Shown one piece after another: positions 45,079-54,405 of a stretch of 64,000 bases of DNA. Positions within the stretch are counted from its first letter, which is position 1. Each line of letters starts with the position of its first letter. A model generated the notes under the pieces. The model saw only the letters and a list, made by a program, of their open reading frames with translations, was not told the DNA's origin and did not search any database. Made by a program: the position numbers and the translations under genes. The DNA comes from Bacillota bacterium (GTDB taxonomy: Bacteria > Bacillota > Clostridia > Lachnospirales > Lachnospiraceae). The DNA is taken from NCBI GenBank assembly GCA_029226935.1, contig JAQXYZ010000072.1:124001-188000 (forward strand), in the 5' to 3' direction.

Positions 45079-45107
45079 TGAATACCTTCTGACAATACGG
45101 TTATAAT
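45079..45107 (+). promoter_or_regulatory. Candidate promoter for mazF
   Basis: TATAAT at 45102 is a perfect -10, but the expected -35 position reads TGAATA. It lies about 49 nt before the mazF start, in the 84-nt gap after alr. Confidence 0.4.
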
Positions 45108-45155
45108 ACTTATTGAATTTGAAATATCCTATTGGAATGAAGGGTGTGTGAAGAA

Positions 45156-45497
45156 GTGAGAAGAGGGGATATTTATTATGCAGACTTAAGACCGGTAGTG
45201 GGCTCTGAACAGGGAGGAGTAAGACCGGTACTGATTGTGCAGAATGATGTGGGAAATAAGCACAGCCCTACGATTATCTGTGCAGCAATCACATCTAAAA
45301 TGAATAAAGCAAAGCTTCCTACGCATATAGAGTTAAGCGCCGGGAAATATGATATGGAAAAGGATTCTGTTATCTTGTTGGAACAGCTTCGAACGATTGA
45401 TAAGAAGCGCTTGAAGGATAAGGTGTGCCATCTGGATGAAGAGATTATGAAACAGATAAACCGCGGTCTCATGATTAGTCTGGAACTGGATACATAG
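45156..45497 (+). CDS. MazF/NdoA-type endoribonuclease toxin
   Basis: 113 residues from GTG 45156, with GAAGGGTG about 9 nt upstream; the track's GTG 45144 is too close to that site. [30 protein letters not shown] closely resembles Bacillus NdoA (EndoA), and [17 protein letters not shown] is also conserved. It is a sequence-specific mRNA interferase. The antitoxin gene that normally lies between alr and this gene is missing; the gap has only a 4-codon ATG frame. Confidence 0.92.
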   Translation: MRRGDIYYADLRPVVGSEQGGVRPVLIVQNDVGNKHSPTIICAAITSKMNKAKLPTHIELSAGKYDMEKDSVILLEQLRTIDKKRLKDKVCHLDEEIMKQINRGLMISLELDT

Positions 45498-45503
45498 CAG
45501 AAC

Positions 45504-45532
45504 TTGACGATGAGAACAGGAAATGATATAGT
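45504..45532 (+). promoter_or_regulatory. Promoter for the CBS-domain protein/yebC operon
   Basis: TTGACG and TATAGT are spaced by 17 nt, with TGA before the -10. It starts 6 nt after the mazF stop codon and lies 35 nt before the next start. Confidence 0.75.
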
Positions 45533-45567
45533 TTAATTTGTTATTTTGTGCAAAAGGAGATGAAAGA

Positions 45568-46803
45568 ATGGAAGATAGCGGGCCTACGGCCAGTTATATT
45601 ATTTTTTTTGTTGTACTTCTTGTTGACATCTTTTTTTACAGCCTTGGAGCAGCAATCAGGGAATTGGGTGTCAGGGAACTTTCGAACCAAGGGGAAACAA
45701 TAGAAAGAAAGAAGGCAGAACGGATTTACAAGATAGCAGTAAATCCTGAGCCATACATAAATGCGGTGCAGACGGCAGTGACGATAATGAACCTTCTGCT
45801 GGGAGCAATGATTTATCATATATTTTCCGAAAAGCCGGCTGTAATGATCATTGCGGGAATGGTGCTACTGTGTGTATTGTCTTTCTTTGGAGTATTGCTT
45901 CCTGCACAGCTGGGGTCAAGATATCTTTTGATGTTTGGTATTCGAAGGGAGAAATCTTCAGAGGATGTCATTGAAGAAGAAATTATTTCCATGGTCAATG
46001 AGGGACATGAGCAGGGCGTCCTGATGGCTACCGAAGCAGAGATGATTACGAATATTTTCGAATTTGGGGATAAGGAAGCACAGGATATTATGACCAATCG
46101 AACCAATATCCTTGCAATTGACCGGAGCATGACATTAAGAGATGCACTTGATTATATGCTGAACGAGAGTAAAAGCCGTTTCCCTGTTTATGATGAAAAT
46201 ATTGATAATGTCATTGGAATCCTGCATTTCAGGGATGCCATGCGCGCACACAGGGAGGAAAGAAATCTGGATTTGCCGGTGGGGGATATTGAAGGCCTCA
46301 TCAGAGATGTCATGTTTGTACCCGAAACCAAAAACATAGACGATCTGTTCAGAGATATGCAGAGCACCAAGACACAGATGGTAATCGTGGTGGATGAGTA
46401 TGGACAGACATCAGGGCTTATTGCAATGGAGGATATTCTTGAGGAAATTGTGGGGAATATCATGGATGAATACGATGAGGATGAGGAGCATATCGAAGAA
46501 ACAGAAAATGCGGATGAGTATATCATAGAAGGAATCACACCGCTTGAGGAACTTGAAAAAAGATTCAGTATTTCTTTCAGGGAAGAAGAGTTTGAAACCT
46601 TAAATGGGTTTATGATATCTAAAATGGACAAGATCCCGGAGGAGAATGAAAAGTTCTCGGTAACAGTAGATGGCTATGAATTTAAGATCCTTAACGTAGA
46701 AAACAGAATGATTAAGAGCGTTCTGGTAACGAAGCTGCCTGAAAAGGAAGAAGCAGAAGAGGAAAACACACAAGCAGAAGAAAAAGAAAATAAACAAGAA
46801 TAA
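45568..46803 (+). CDS. CNNM/CorC-like membrane protein with CBS pair, shortened membrane domain
   Basis: 411 residues. AAAGGAG precedes ATG 45568; the track TTG 45538 has no site. About three membrane helices in the first 125 residues are followed by VIEEEIISMVNEGHEQGVLMATEAEMI, two CBS motifs (EAQDIMTNRTNILAIDRSM and IRDVMFVPETKNI), and a CorC_HlyC domain (DEYIIEGITPLEELEKRF). The acidic C-terminal tail is Glu/Lys-rich. The family handles magnesium or cobalt, or regulates transport. The DUF21 domain is normally about 180 residues with four helices, so part is missing here. Hemolysin labels for this family are historical. Confidence 0.85.
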   Translation: MEDSGPTASYIIFFVVLLVDIFFYSLGAAIRELGVRELSNQGETIERKKAERIYKIAVNPEPYINAVQTAVTIMNLLLGAMIYHIFSEKPAVMIIAGMVLLCVLSFFGVLLPAQLGSRYLLMFGIRREKSSEDVIEEEIISMVNEGHEQGVLMATEAEMITNIFEFGDKEAQDIMTNRTNILAIDRSMTLRDALDYMLNESKSRFPVYDENIDNVIGILHFRDAMRAHREERNLDLPVGDIEGLIRDVMFVPETKNIDDLFRDMQSTKTQMVIVVDEYGQTSGLIAMEDILEEIVGNIMDEYDEDEEHIEETENADEYIIEGITPLEELEKRFSISFREEEFETLNGFMISKMDKIPEENEKFSVTVDGYEFKILNVENRMIKSVLVTKLPEKEEAEEENTQAEEKENKQE

Positions 46804-46817
46804 GAGGAGAAAGAAAA

Positions 46818-47549
46818 ATGTCAGGACATTCAAAATTTGCCAATATCAAACATAAGAAGGAAAAAAACGATGCTGCTAAGGGAAAGATCTTTACCATTCT
46901 TGGAAGAGAAATTGCAGTGGCGGTAAAGGAGGGAGGTCCGGATCCGGCGAACAATTCCAAGCTTGCACAGGTAATTGCCAAGGCAAAATCAAACAATATG
47001 CCTAATGATACTATTGAAAGAGGAATCAAGAAGGCAGCCGGTGATGCGGGAAACGTAAACTATAAATATATTTCCTATGAAGGATATGGACCCAACGGTA
47101 TCGCAATCATTGTGGATGCACTAACAGACAATCAGAACAGAACAGCAGCAAATGTAAGAAATGCATTTACAAAAGGCAATGGAAATGTGGGAACTCCGGG
47201 CTGCGTATCTTTTATGTTTGACAAGAAAGGGCAGCTGATCATTGACAAAGAGGAGTATGAGGGTGACTCTGACGAGCTGATGATGCTTGCACTTGATGCC
47301 GGCGCAGAGGATTTCGCGGAAGAAGAAGACAGCTATGAAGTGATTACCGATCCGGATGATTTTGATGCGGTAATGAAGGCATTGCAGGATGGCGGAATTC
47401 CGCTTGCCTCTGCAGAGGTTACGATGATTCCCCAGAACTATGTGGAGCTTACAGATGAAGCCGCAGTCAAGAGTCTGCAGAAGATACTGGATCTTTTAGA
47501 TGAAGATGATGATGTACAGGCTGTATATCATAACTGGGATGAAGGCTGA
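46818..47549 (+). CDS. yebC: YebC/PmpR family translation or regulatory protein
   Basis: 243 residues. MSGHSKFANIKHKKEKNDAAKGKIFTILGREI is the hallmark N-terminus, and the three-domain fold continues to the C-terminal SLQKILDLLDEDDDVQAVYHN. GAGGAGAAAG precedes the ATG. Members were first called transcription regulators; recent work links them to relief of ribosome stalling at proline runs. The gene follows the CBS protein by 14 nt. Confidence 0.95.
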   Translation: MSGHSKFANIKHKKEKNDAAKGKIFTILGREIAVAVKEGGPDPANNSKLAQVIAKAKSNNMPNDTIERGIKKAAGDAGNVNYKYISYEGYGPNGIAIIVDALTDNQNRTAANVRNAFTKGNGNVGTPGCVSFMFDKKGQLIIDKEEYEGDSDELMMLALDAGAEDFAEEEDSYEVITDPDDFDAVMKALQDGGIPLASAEVTMIPQNYVELTDEAAVKSLQKILDLLDEDDDVQAVYHNWDEG

Positions 47550-47606
47550 AAGAAACTTTCAATTTTAAGTAGTTGAGCAGTGTGATAATATAGGTCTGTC
47601 ATATGC

Positions 47607-48332
47607 ATGGGTGTAAAAATGAAAAAGAAGATATATACGCTGCTGGGTGTTTTATGGTGCATGGTAATTGCAGGCAGCAGATTTCTCTGGCTTTTTTTTG
47701 GAGAGAGGACAATTACGGATACATATGAATATTTTGCACATGCCATGATACAAATCGGACAGGGTAAAGCTGTGGCAAGCTCCGGGCTGGAGAGCGCTTA
47801 TATGAAAAGTCTTTCCTTTCTTCTTGGGTTTGTAGGTAATAAGATAGAGGCTGTAGCTGCGTACCAGATGGTACTTCAAATCCTGTGGCTGGTTCTTGTA
47901 TTTATAGGGATCAGCATGATAATCGGGAAGGTGGCTGGTTTTGTGCTGTCGGCAATATTGTCTGCATTACCGGGAATTTTAAACAGTATATTTATCATAT
48001 CGCCCGAAAATTTTTATCTCTTTATCTACTCACTGATCCTGCTTGGAGTGGCAGTAATCATCTTCTGGGTCAAAAAACTTTTCAGGCATAAAAAGGCTGA
48101 AAAGGCAGAAACAGTAGAAATGGGAGAAAAAGTTGATGAGACGAAAGAAACTATCATGGAGGAGAAGGAAGAAAATTGTGTAATCACAGAGGATGGAAGG
48201 CAGATACAGCTTTTGGAAAACCCGCTTCCGCTCCCTAAAAAGCATGTCAAAAAAGAAATTGGTTTTGATATTAATGATTTGACAGATGACTTTGACGTTC
48301 CGGTCAGTGATGATGATGATTTTGATTTTTAA
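47607..48332 (+). CDS. Membrane protein of unknown function with acidic C-terminus
   Basis: 241 residues (ATG 47607; ATG 47619, giving MKKKIYTLL, is equally possible because neither has a clear ribosome site). There are about four membrane helices in residues 8-150, then a charged cytoplasmic tail ending DINDLTDDFDVPVSDDDDFDF. I recognise no family. The tail is strongly acidic, which could bind cations or a basic partner. A weak -10 (GATAAT at 47584) precedes it, and a clear terminator follows, so it may be expressed alone or with yebC. Confidence 0.7.
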   Translation: MGVKMKKKIYTLLGVLWCMVIAGSRFLWLFFGERTITDTYEYFAHAMIQIGQGKAVASSGLESAYMKSLSFLLGFVGNKIEAVAAYQMVLQILWLVLVFIGISMIIGKVAGFVLSAILSALPGILNSIFIISPENFYLFIYSLILLGVAVIIFWVKKLFRHKKAEKAETVEMGEKVDETKETIMEEKEENCVITEDGRQIQLLENPLPLPKKHVKKEIGFDINDLTDDFDVPVSDDDDFDF

Positions 48333-48368
48333 AAAATGAATAAAATAACAGACAGGAAACATACTAAG

Positions 48369-48395
48369 GAGGACTGCATGAGCAGTCCTCTTTTT
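48369..48395 (+). terminator. Rho-independent terminator
   Basis: GAGGACTGC pairs perfectly with GCAGTCCTC around ATGA, followed by five T. It separates the membrane protein gene from the ClpP-like gene. Confidence 0.9.
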
Positions 48396-48453
48396 GGATT
48401 CATGGGATTTCTTTTGGAAGTCAAGAACAGCATTGTGAAAGGGTGGAAGAAAA

Positions 48454-49149
48454 ATGTCAGGCAAAAAAGTTGAAGAAGAAAAGCACAGGAGTGAGAGAAT
48501 AGAGGAGACAGGGCAGGTAACGTTGGACAAGAATGGAAAGTCCCGTACAATCCACTTGATTTCTGTGATTGGTGAAGTGGAGGGGCATGACAATCTGGGG
48601 AGTAATTCAAAAACGACCAAATATGAACATATTCTGCCGGAATTGGCAGCGATTGAGGATAGCAGCGATATTGACGGTGTTTTGGTACTGCTCAATACAA
48701 TGGGCGGAGATGTGGAGGCGGGACTTGCCATTGCAGAAATGATTTCATCCTTAAGTAAGCCTACCGTTTCACTGGTGCTTGGGGGAAGTCATTCTATCGG
48801 AGTTCCTATTGCGGTCAGTACAGACTATTCTTTTATCGTTCCAACCGGAACAATGGTCATTCATCCTGTCAGGATGAATGGAATGGTGATAGGTGTCCCC
48901 CAAACTTTTGACTATTTCAGACAGATACAAAATAGAATTACCGGATTTGTATGCAGTCACTGTAAAATTACAAAGAACCGTTTCGAAGAACTGATGATGG
49001 AAACGGGAATTCTTACCAAGGATGTTGGTACAATTCTGGTAGGAGAAGAGGCAGTGGCAGAGGGAATTATCAATGAGACTGGCGGAATCAGTCAGGCAAT
49101 GGAAAAACTTCATTCGTTAATAACAAAAAAGAAAAAAAGTAACAAATAA
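48454..49149 (+). CDS. ClpP-class protease (TepA-like)
   Basis: 231 residues. A ClpP/crotonase fold with GVLVLLNTMGGDVEAGLAIAEMI, the serine region LVLGGSHSIGVPIAVS (Ser in GSHSIG) and the histidine in TMVIHPVRMNG. No signal or membrane helix. Bacillus TepA, from the same group, also lies next to a SpoIIIE/FtsK gene. Its role is unclear; it was linked to protein export and spore features. An oligomeric cytoplasmic peptidase is likely. Confidence 0.85.
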   Translation: MSGKKVEEEKHRSERIEETGQVTLDKNGKSRTIHLISVIGEVEGHDNLGSNSKTTKYEHILPELAAIEDSSDIDGVLVLLNTMGGDVEAGLAIAEMISSLSKPTVSLVLGGSHSIGVPIAVSTDYSFIVPTGTMVIHPVRMNGMVIGVPQTFDYFRQIQNRITGFVCSHCKITKNRFEELMMETGILTKDVGTILVGEEAVAEGIINETGGISQAMEKLHSLITKKKKSNK

Positions 49150-49159
49150 TCGTTTGTAG

Positions 49160-49188
49160 ATGACAAGATTTACTGAAAATGCTATACT
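49160..49188 (+). promoter_or_regulatory. Promoter for ftsK and following genes
   Basis: ATGACA and TATACT are spaced by 17 nt, with TGC before the -10 (extended type). It lies 49 nt before the ftsK start. Confidence 0.7.
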
Positions 49189-49236
49189 ATATAAGATTAT
49201 GTAAGTATCTGTTAGGATGCTTAAGGAGTTTTTCGT

Positions 49237-51825
49237 ATGGCACAGACAAAAAAGAAGAGTACAGGACGGGGTAGAACCGGTAGAAACAATCAAAAAAAAT
49301 CAAACAGCAAACCGATGGATGTGGCAATCAGAAATGAAATTATTCTGATTGTCTTGTTTGCAGTGGCTGTTTTTTTGTTTTTATGTAATTTTGGTATTGC
49401 AGGTGTAATGGGTAATACAATCAGTGATATCATGTTTGGAATTTTCGGGTTGACCGCTTATGTGATGCCATTAGCACTCTTTTTTATGATTGCATTTGGA
49501 ATGGTAAATAACGGAAATTCAATTGCTACCCGTAAACTGGTTGCAGGTGTATTTCTGGTTCTTTTGGCGGGGATGATGTGTGATCTTTTTACGGGCGCAC
49601 CTGAGGCGGCTGCAAGCTACCAGATAGGAGAAATATACAAAAGGTGCAGTGAACAACACAATGGCGGTGGTGTACTTGCCGGATCGCTTGCTTATTTGAG
49701 TTATCACTTTCTTGGTTTAATCGGTACGGTTCTTATCGTTCTGGTTGCCATAATTATTTCGATTGTAGTATTGACTGATAAGTCTTTTGTTTCAGGTGTA
49801 AAATCCGGGAGCAGACGAGTTTATGAGCGTTCAGTTGAGGATGCGGCATACAGAAGAGAGCGTGCAAGAGTACGCAGAGAGGAACAGGAAGAAGTAAGAA
49901 GGCGCAGAGAGGAAGAAAGGCGGCTACGTGAGGAAGAAAGGCGACTGCGGGAGGAAGAAAAAGAAAATGAAAAGATCCTGCGTATGGATAAAAAGGTTTC
50001 CGGCGTCATGCTCAACACTTCTCTAACGGGCACTGCAGAAGAGAAAAGCATAACAAGGGATGATATTCATGAAATTAACCTCACAGACTTTGAAGAACAG
50101 ATGGAACAGGCTAAAATAGCTGATGAGAACGAAGAGGTCTGGAATGGGGAGAGTGAATATGAGGAATATGAACAGGAAGAAGAAAATGGAAATGACGAGC
50201 TCTTTGAGATAACAGATTTTGAGGAGCCGATGGAAGATGAGCCGATCATAGAAGCACATACAGAAGCCAAAAAGCCTACAGTGGCGGTAAAACCTGCATC
50301 AGCGGTGAATCCACAGACGAAACCCCAGTTAAATCCGCAGGCGAAGCCGAAGAAGTACATATTCCCGCCTATCAGCAAGCTGGTTAAGGGGAGCGGAAAG
50401 TCAGGCGGAGATTCTCAAAGAGAATTAAGGGAAACTGCAACGAGACTGCAGCAGACTCTTCAGACCTTTGGGGTCAGGGTTGCTATTACGGATATCAGTC
50501 AGGGACCGGCAGTGACCAGATTTGAATTACAGCCTGAACAGGGAGTCAAGGTCAGCAAGATTGTAGGGCTTACAGATGATATTAAATTAAATCTGGCAGC
50601 TACAGATATCCGAATTGAAGCCCCGATACCGGGAAAGGCAGCGGTGGGAATTGAAGTTCCGAACAAAGAGAATTCCACGGTAATGCTTCGTGATTTGCTG
50701 GAAAGTAAAGAGTTTAAGGAATTCCCGTCGAATCTTGCTTTTGCCGTGGGAAAGGATATCGGTGGGAAGGTAGTGGTTGCGGATATTGCAAAGATGCCCC
50801 ATATGCTGATTGCAGGTGCAACGGGCTCAGGAAAATCGGTCTGCATCAATACTTTGATTATGAGTATTCTTTACAAGGCACATCCTGACGATGTGAAGCT
50901 GATTATGGTGGACCCCAAGGTGGTTGAGTTAAGCGTATATAATGGAATTCCCCACCTTCTGATACCGGTTGTGACGGACCCTAAGAAAGCATCTGCCGCC
51001 CTGCAGTGGGGGGTAGCAGAAATGACGGACAGATATCAGAAGTTTGCTGATTTTAATGTGAGAGATCTGAAGGGCTACAATAAAAAGGTGGAGACCATGA
51101 AGGAAAAGGGAGATCCTGAAGCTCCGGCGAAAATGCCCCAGATTGTTATTATTGTGGATGAGCTGGCGGATTTGATGATGGTAGCACCGGGAGAGGTGGA
51201 GGAATCCATCTGCAGACTTGCACAGCTTGCAAGAGCAGCAGGAATCCATCTGATTATTGCAACACAGAGACCGTCAGTTGATGTCATTACAGGTCTGATC
51301 AAAGCAAATATGCCCAGCCGTGTGGCATTCAGCGTTTCAAGTGGTGTTGATTCCCGTACCATTTTGGATATGAATGGCGCAGAAAAGCTGCTCGGTAAAG
51401 GAGATATGCTCTTTTATCCTCAGGGATATAGTAAACCTGCCAGAGTGCAGGGAGCATTTGTGTCAGATAAGGAAGTATCGGATGTCGTGGAATTTTTGAA
51501 AAATCAGGCACTTGGAAATATTTATGATGCGGATATTCAGGAAAAGATGGCAAATATCGGAAGTGGCAGCACCGGTGTCGGTGGAGCTGCAGAAGGTTCG
51601 GAAAGAGACCAGTACTTTATTGAGGCTGCCAAGTTTATCATTGAAAAGGATAAGGCATCTATCGGCATGCTTCAGAGAGTGTTTAAGATCGGATTTAACC
51701 GTGCCGCAAGGATTATGGACCAGTTATGTGATGCAGGTGTGGTAGGGGAGGAAGAAGGAACGAAACCCCGTAAAGTATTGATGAGCATGGAACAATTTGA
51801 ACAATTTATTGAGGAGTCATTTTAA
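49237..51825 (+). CDS. ftsK: DNA translocase FtsK/SpoIIIE
   Basis: 862 residues. A basic N-terminus, then four membrane helices (about 28-190), a charged linker with an Arg/Glu repeat, the alpha/beta motor domain with Walker [13 protein letters not shown] and Walker [12 protein letters not shown], and a C-terminal winged-helix gamma domain ([33 protein letters not shown]). It pumps chromosomal DNA through the closing septum. FtsK and SpoIIIE cannot be told apart by sequence reading alone. AAGGAG precedes the ATG by about 9 nt. Confidence 0.95.
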   Translation: MAQTKKKSTGRGRTGRNNQKKSNSKPMDVAIRNEIILIVLFAVAVFLFLCNFGIAGVMGNTISDIMFGIFGLTAYVMPLALFFMIAFGMVNNGNSIATRKLVAGVFLVLLAGMMCDLFTGAPEAAASYQIGEIYKRCSEQHNGGGVLAGSLAYLSYHFLGLIGTVLIVLVAIIISIVVLTDKSFVSGVKSGSRRVYERSVEDAAYRRERARVRREEQEEVRRRREEERRLREEERRLREEEKENEKILRMDKKVSGVMLNTSLTGTAEEKSITRDDIHEINLTDFEEQMEQAKIADENEEVWNGESEYEEYEQEEENGNDELFEITDFEEPMEDEPIIEAHTEAKKPTVAVKPASAVNPQTKPQLNPQAKPKKYIFPPISKLVKGSGKSGGDSQRELRETATRLQQTLQTFGVRVAITDISQGPAVTRFELQPEQGVKVSKIVGLTDDIKLNLAATDIRIEAPIPGKAAVGIEVPNKENSTVMLRDLLESKEFKEFPSNLAFAVGKDIGGKVVVADIAKMPHMLIAGATGSGKSVCINTLIMSILYKAHPDDVKLIMVDPKVVELSVYNGIPHLLIPVVTDPKKASAALQWGVAEMTDRYQKFADFNVRDLKGYNKKVETMKEKGDPEAPAKMPQIVIIVDELADLMMVAPGEVEESICRLAQLARAAGIHLIIATQRPSVDVITGLIKANMPSRVAFSVSSGVDSRTILDMNGAEKLLGKGDMLFYPQGYSKPARVQGAFVSDKEVSDVVEFLKNQALGNIYDADIQEKMANIGSGSTGVGGAAEGSERDQYFIEAAKFIIEKDKASIGMLQRVFKIGFNRAARIMDQLCDAGVVGEEEGTKPRKVLMSMEQFEQFIEESF
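49909..49960 (+). repeat. 21-bp tandem repeat in the ftsK linker
   Basis: GAGGAAGAAAGGCGGCTACG and a near-identical second unit lie in tandem, with a partial third. They encode EEERRLR and extend the charged helical linker between membrane and motor domains. Confidence 0.8.
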
Positions 51826-51843
51826 AATACGGAGGTGTGTACG

Positions 51844-53514
51844 ATGAAAACAGACATTCAAATTGCACAGGAAGCTGTAATGGAACCTATTACAAAGGTA
51901 GCGGAGCAGCTTCAGATTACAGAGGATGAACTGGAATTATATGGGAAATATAAGGCAAAAATTTCCGATGAATATTTGGATAAGATTTCTCAAAATCCTG
52001 ATGGAAAGCTGATTTTGGTAACTGCCATTAATCCAACTCCCGCGGGAGAAGGAAAAACAACCACCAGTGTCGGGCTTGGGCAGGCATTTGGAAAGCTGAA
52101 TAAAAAGGCAGTGATTGCATTGAGGGAGCCTTCGCTTGGTCCTTGTTTTGGCATAAAGGGTGGTGCCGCAGGTGGCGGATATGCACAGGTGGTTCCTATG
52201 GAAGACTTAAACCTGCATTTTACCGGCGATTTTCATGCCATTACCTCTGCCAATAATCTGTTGGCAGCGCTTTTGGATAACCACATTCAGCAGGGGAATG
52301 AACTGGGTATCGATACCAGACAGGTGGTGTGGAAAAGATGTCTGGATATGAATGACAGAGTTCTTCGCAATGTGGTAGTAGGACTTGGAGCAAAAGCAGA
52401 TGGAACTGTTCGGGAGGATCATTTTGTAATCACTGTAGCATCAGAGATTATGGCAGTTTTATGTCTTGCTTCTGATATGAAAGACCTAAAGGAAAGACTT
52501 GGAAGGATGGTGGTTGCCTATAATTATCAGGGTAAGCCTGTAACGGCTGCTGATCTTAAAGCAGTTGGCGCTATGGCGGCACTTCTCAAGGATGCATTAA
52601 AGCCCAATCTGATTCAGACTCTGGAGCATACACCGGCACTGGTACATGGCGGTCCCTTTGCCAATATTGCACACGGATGTAATTCTGTGCGCGCTACCAA
52701 AGCGGCGCTTAAAATGGCTGATTATGTAATTACAGAGGCTGGCTTTGGAGCAGATCTTGGAGCAGAAAAGTTCTTTGATATCAAGTGTCGTATGGCAGGA
52801 CTTAAGCCTGATGCGGTAGTTTTGGTAGCAACGGTGCGGGCATTAAAATATAATGGTGGTGTTCCAAAAGCAGAGCTTGGAAATGAAAATCTGGAAGCAC
52901 TTAAGAAGGGAATTTCTAATCTTGAAAAGCACATTGAAAATTTAAAGAAGTATGGCGTACCTGTAGTGGTTACTTTAAATAGCTTTATCACAGATACAGA
53001 GGCAGAGACTTCTTTTGTAAAGCAATTTTGTGAAGAGAGAGACTGTGAATTTGCACTATCAGAAGTTTGGGAAAAGGGAGGAGATGGAGGCATCCAACTG
53101 GCAGAAAAAGTTCTGAAGACCCTTGAAACCAAAAAGAGTGACTTTAAGGTATTATATGATAATAGCCTGAGCCTGAAAGAAAAGATTGAAACTGTTGCAA
53201 GGGAAATTTATGGCGCAGAGGGAGTAAATTATGCTTCTCAGGCAGAAAAACAGCTTCAGAAGCTGGAGGAACTTGGATTTGGTAATCTGCCCATTTGTAT
53301 GGCGAAAACCCAGTATTCGCTTTCTGATGATCCCACGCTTCTGGGAAGACCTGAACGCTTTCGCATGAATGTGCGGGAAGCTTATGTATCGGCAGGTGCC
53401 GGTTTTGTGGTTGTGCTTACAGGGGCTGTTATGACGATGCCGGGATTGCCCAAACAGCCGGCTGCATTTTCAATTGATGTAAATGAAGACGGTGTAATCA
53501 CCGGACTTTTCTAA
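51844..53514 (+). CDS. fhs: Formate-tetrahydrofolate ligase
   Basis: 556 residues, the standard length. GGAGGTG lies 6 nt before ATG 51844; GTG 51835 overlaps it. The P-loop [18 protein letters not shown] and [35 protein letters not shown] are diagnostic. It makes 10-formyl-THF from formate with ATP, in one-carbon metabolism or the methyl branch of acetogenesis. folD follows, giving two consecutive steps. The rest of the Wood-Ljungdahl set is not in the window, so acetogenesis cannot be claimed. Confidence 0.97.
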   Translation: MKTDIQIAQEAVMEPITKVAEQLQITEDELELYGKYKAKISDEYLDKISQNPDGKLILVTAINPTPAGEGKTTTSVGLGQAFGKLNKKAVIALREPSLGPCFGIKGGAAGGGYAQVVPMEDLNLHFTGDFHAITSANNLLAALLDNHIQQGNELGIDTRQVVWKRCLDMNDRVLRNVVVGLGAKADGTVREDHFVITVASEIMAVLCLASDMKDLKERLGRMVVAYNYQGKPVTAADLKAVGAMAALLKDALKPNLIQTLEHTPALVHGGPFANIAHGCNSVRATKAALKMADYVITEAGFGADLGAEKFFDIKCRMAGLKPDAVVLVATVRALKYNGGVPKAELGNENLEALKKGISNLEKHIENLKKYGVPVVVTLNSFITDTEAETSFVKQFCEERDCEFALSEVWEKGGDGGIQLAEKVLKTLETKKSDFKVLYDNSLSLKEKIETVAREIYGAEGVNYASQAEKQLQKLEELGFGNLPICMAKTQYSLSDDPTLLGRPERFRMNVREAYVSAGAGFVVVLTGAVMTMPGLPKQPAAFSIDVNEDGVITGLF

Positions 53515-53548
53515 AATAAATCTGAAAACGGAAAGGATGGTATGACAC

Positions 53549-54391
53549 ATGGCTGCAATCATTGATGGAAAGGCGATTTCCTTACAGATTAAAGAGGAAT
53601 TAAAGGAAAAGGCAGCAAAAATGAAAGAACAGGGAACTGATGTTACATTGGCAGTAATTCAGGTGGGGAACAATCCGGCTTCCTGTGTTTATGTCAGGAA
53701 TAAGAAAAAGGGCTGTGAATATATTGGAATTGGTTCTGTTTCTTATGAACTGCCGGAAGAGACTACCCAGCAGGAATTGCTGGACTTAATTACACAGTTA
53801 AATGAGAGAAAGGATGTAAATGGAATTCTTGTGCAGCTTCCGCTTCCTGATCATATAGATGAAGATACGGTAATTAAGGCTATTGATCCTAAAAAGGATG
53901 TAGATGGTTTTCATCCACAGAGCGTAGGTGCACTCTGTATTGGACAACCGGGGTTTGTATCCTGTACTCCGGCAGGAATTATCCAGCTTTTGAAAAGAAG
54001 TGGAATTGAAATTGCCGGAAAAGAGTGTGTTGTTCTTGGAAGAAGTAATATTGTAGGAAAGCCCATGGCATTGCTGCTTCTTCGTGAAAATGCAACGGTA
54101 ACTATTGCACATTCCAGAACTGCAAATCTTAAGGAAGTGACCAGTCGGGCAGATATTCTGATTGTAGCAGTGGGAAGACCTAAAATGATTACCAGGGATT
54201 ACGTAAAACCTGGAGCAGTAGTGATTGATGTTGGAATAAACAGGGAGGAAAATAACAAGCTTTGCGGAGATGTGGATTTTGAGGATGTTGAGCCGGTATG
54301 CAGCGCTATTACACCGGTTCCGGGAGGTGTTGGTCCCATGACCATAGCAATGCTTCTGAATAATTGTATCGAGTCAGTGAAATTGCAATAA
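53549..54391 (+). CDS. folD: Methylene-THF dehydrogenase/methenyl-THF cyclohydrolase
   Basis: 280 residues. YVRNKKKGCEYIGIGS contains the catalytic Tyr/Lys region, and GRSNIVGKPMALLLLRENATVTIAHSRT forms the NADP site. PVPGGVGPMTIAMLL is the C-terminal signature. It interconverts 5,10-methylene-THF and 10-formyl-THF. AAAGGATGG precedes the ATG. It is co-transcribed with fhs. Confidence 0.97.
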   Translation: MAAIIDGKAISLQIKEELKEKAAKMKEQGTDVTLAVIQVGNNPASCVYVRNKKKGCEYIGIGSVSYELPEETTQQELLDLITQLNERKDVNGILVQLPLPDHIDEDTVIKAIDPKKDVDGFHPQSVGALCIGQPGFVSCTPAGIIQLLKRSGIEIAGKECVVLGRSNIVGKPMALLLLRENATVTIAHSRTANLKEVTSRADILIVAVGRPKMITRDYVKPGAVVIDVGINREENNKLCGDVDFEDVEPVCSAITPVPGGVGPMTIAMLLNNCIESVKLQ

Positions 54392-54405
54392 GGACGGAGG
54401 AAGAT

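Noticed and set aside
48030-48731. 233-aa minus-strand frame
   Set aside because: Crosses a terminator and two real genes in the opposite direction; composition is that of an antisense shadow.
49909-49960. Tandem repeat as CRISPR or mobile DNA
   Set aside because: The units are 21 bp, contiguous and in frame within ftsK, so they are a coding repeat.
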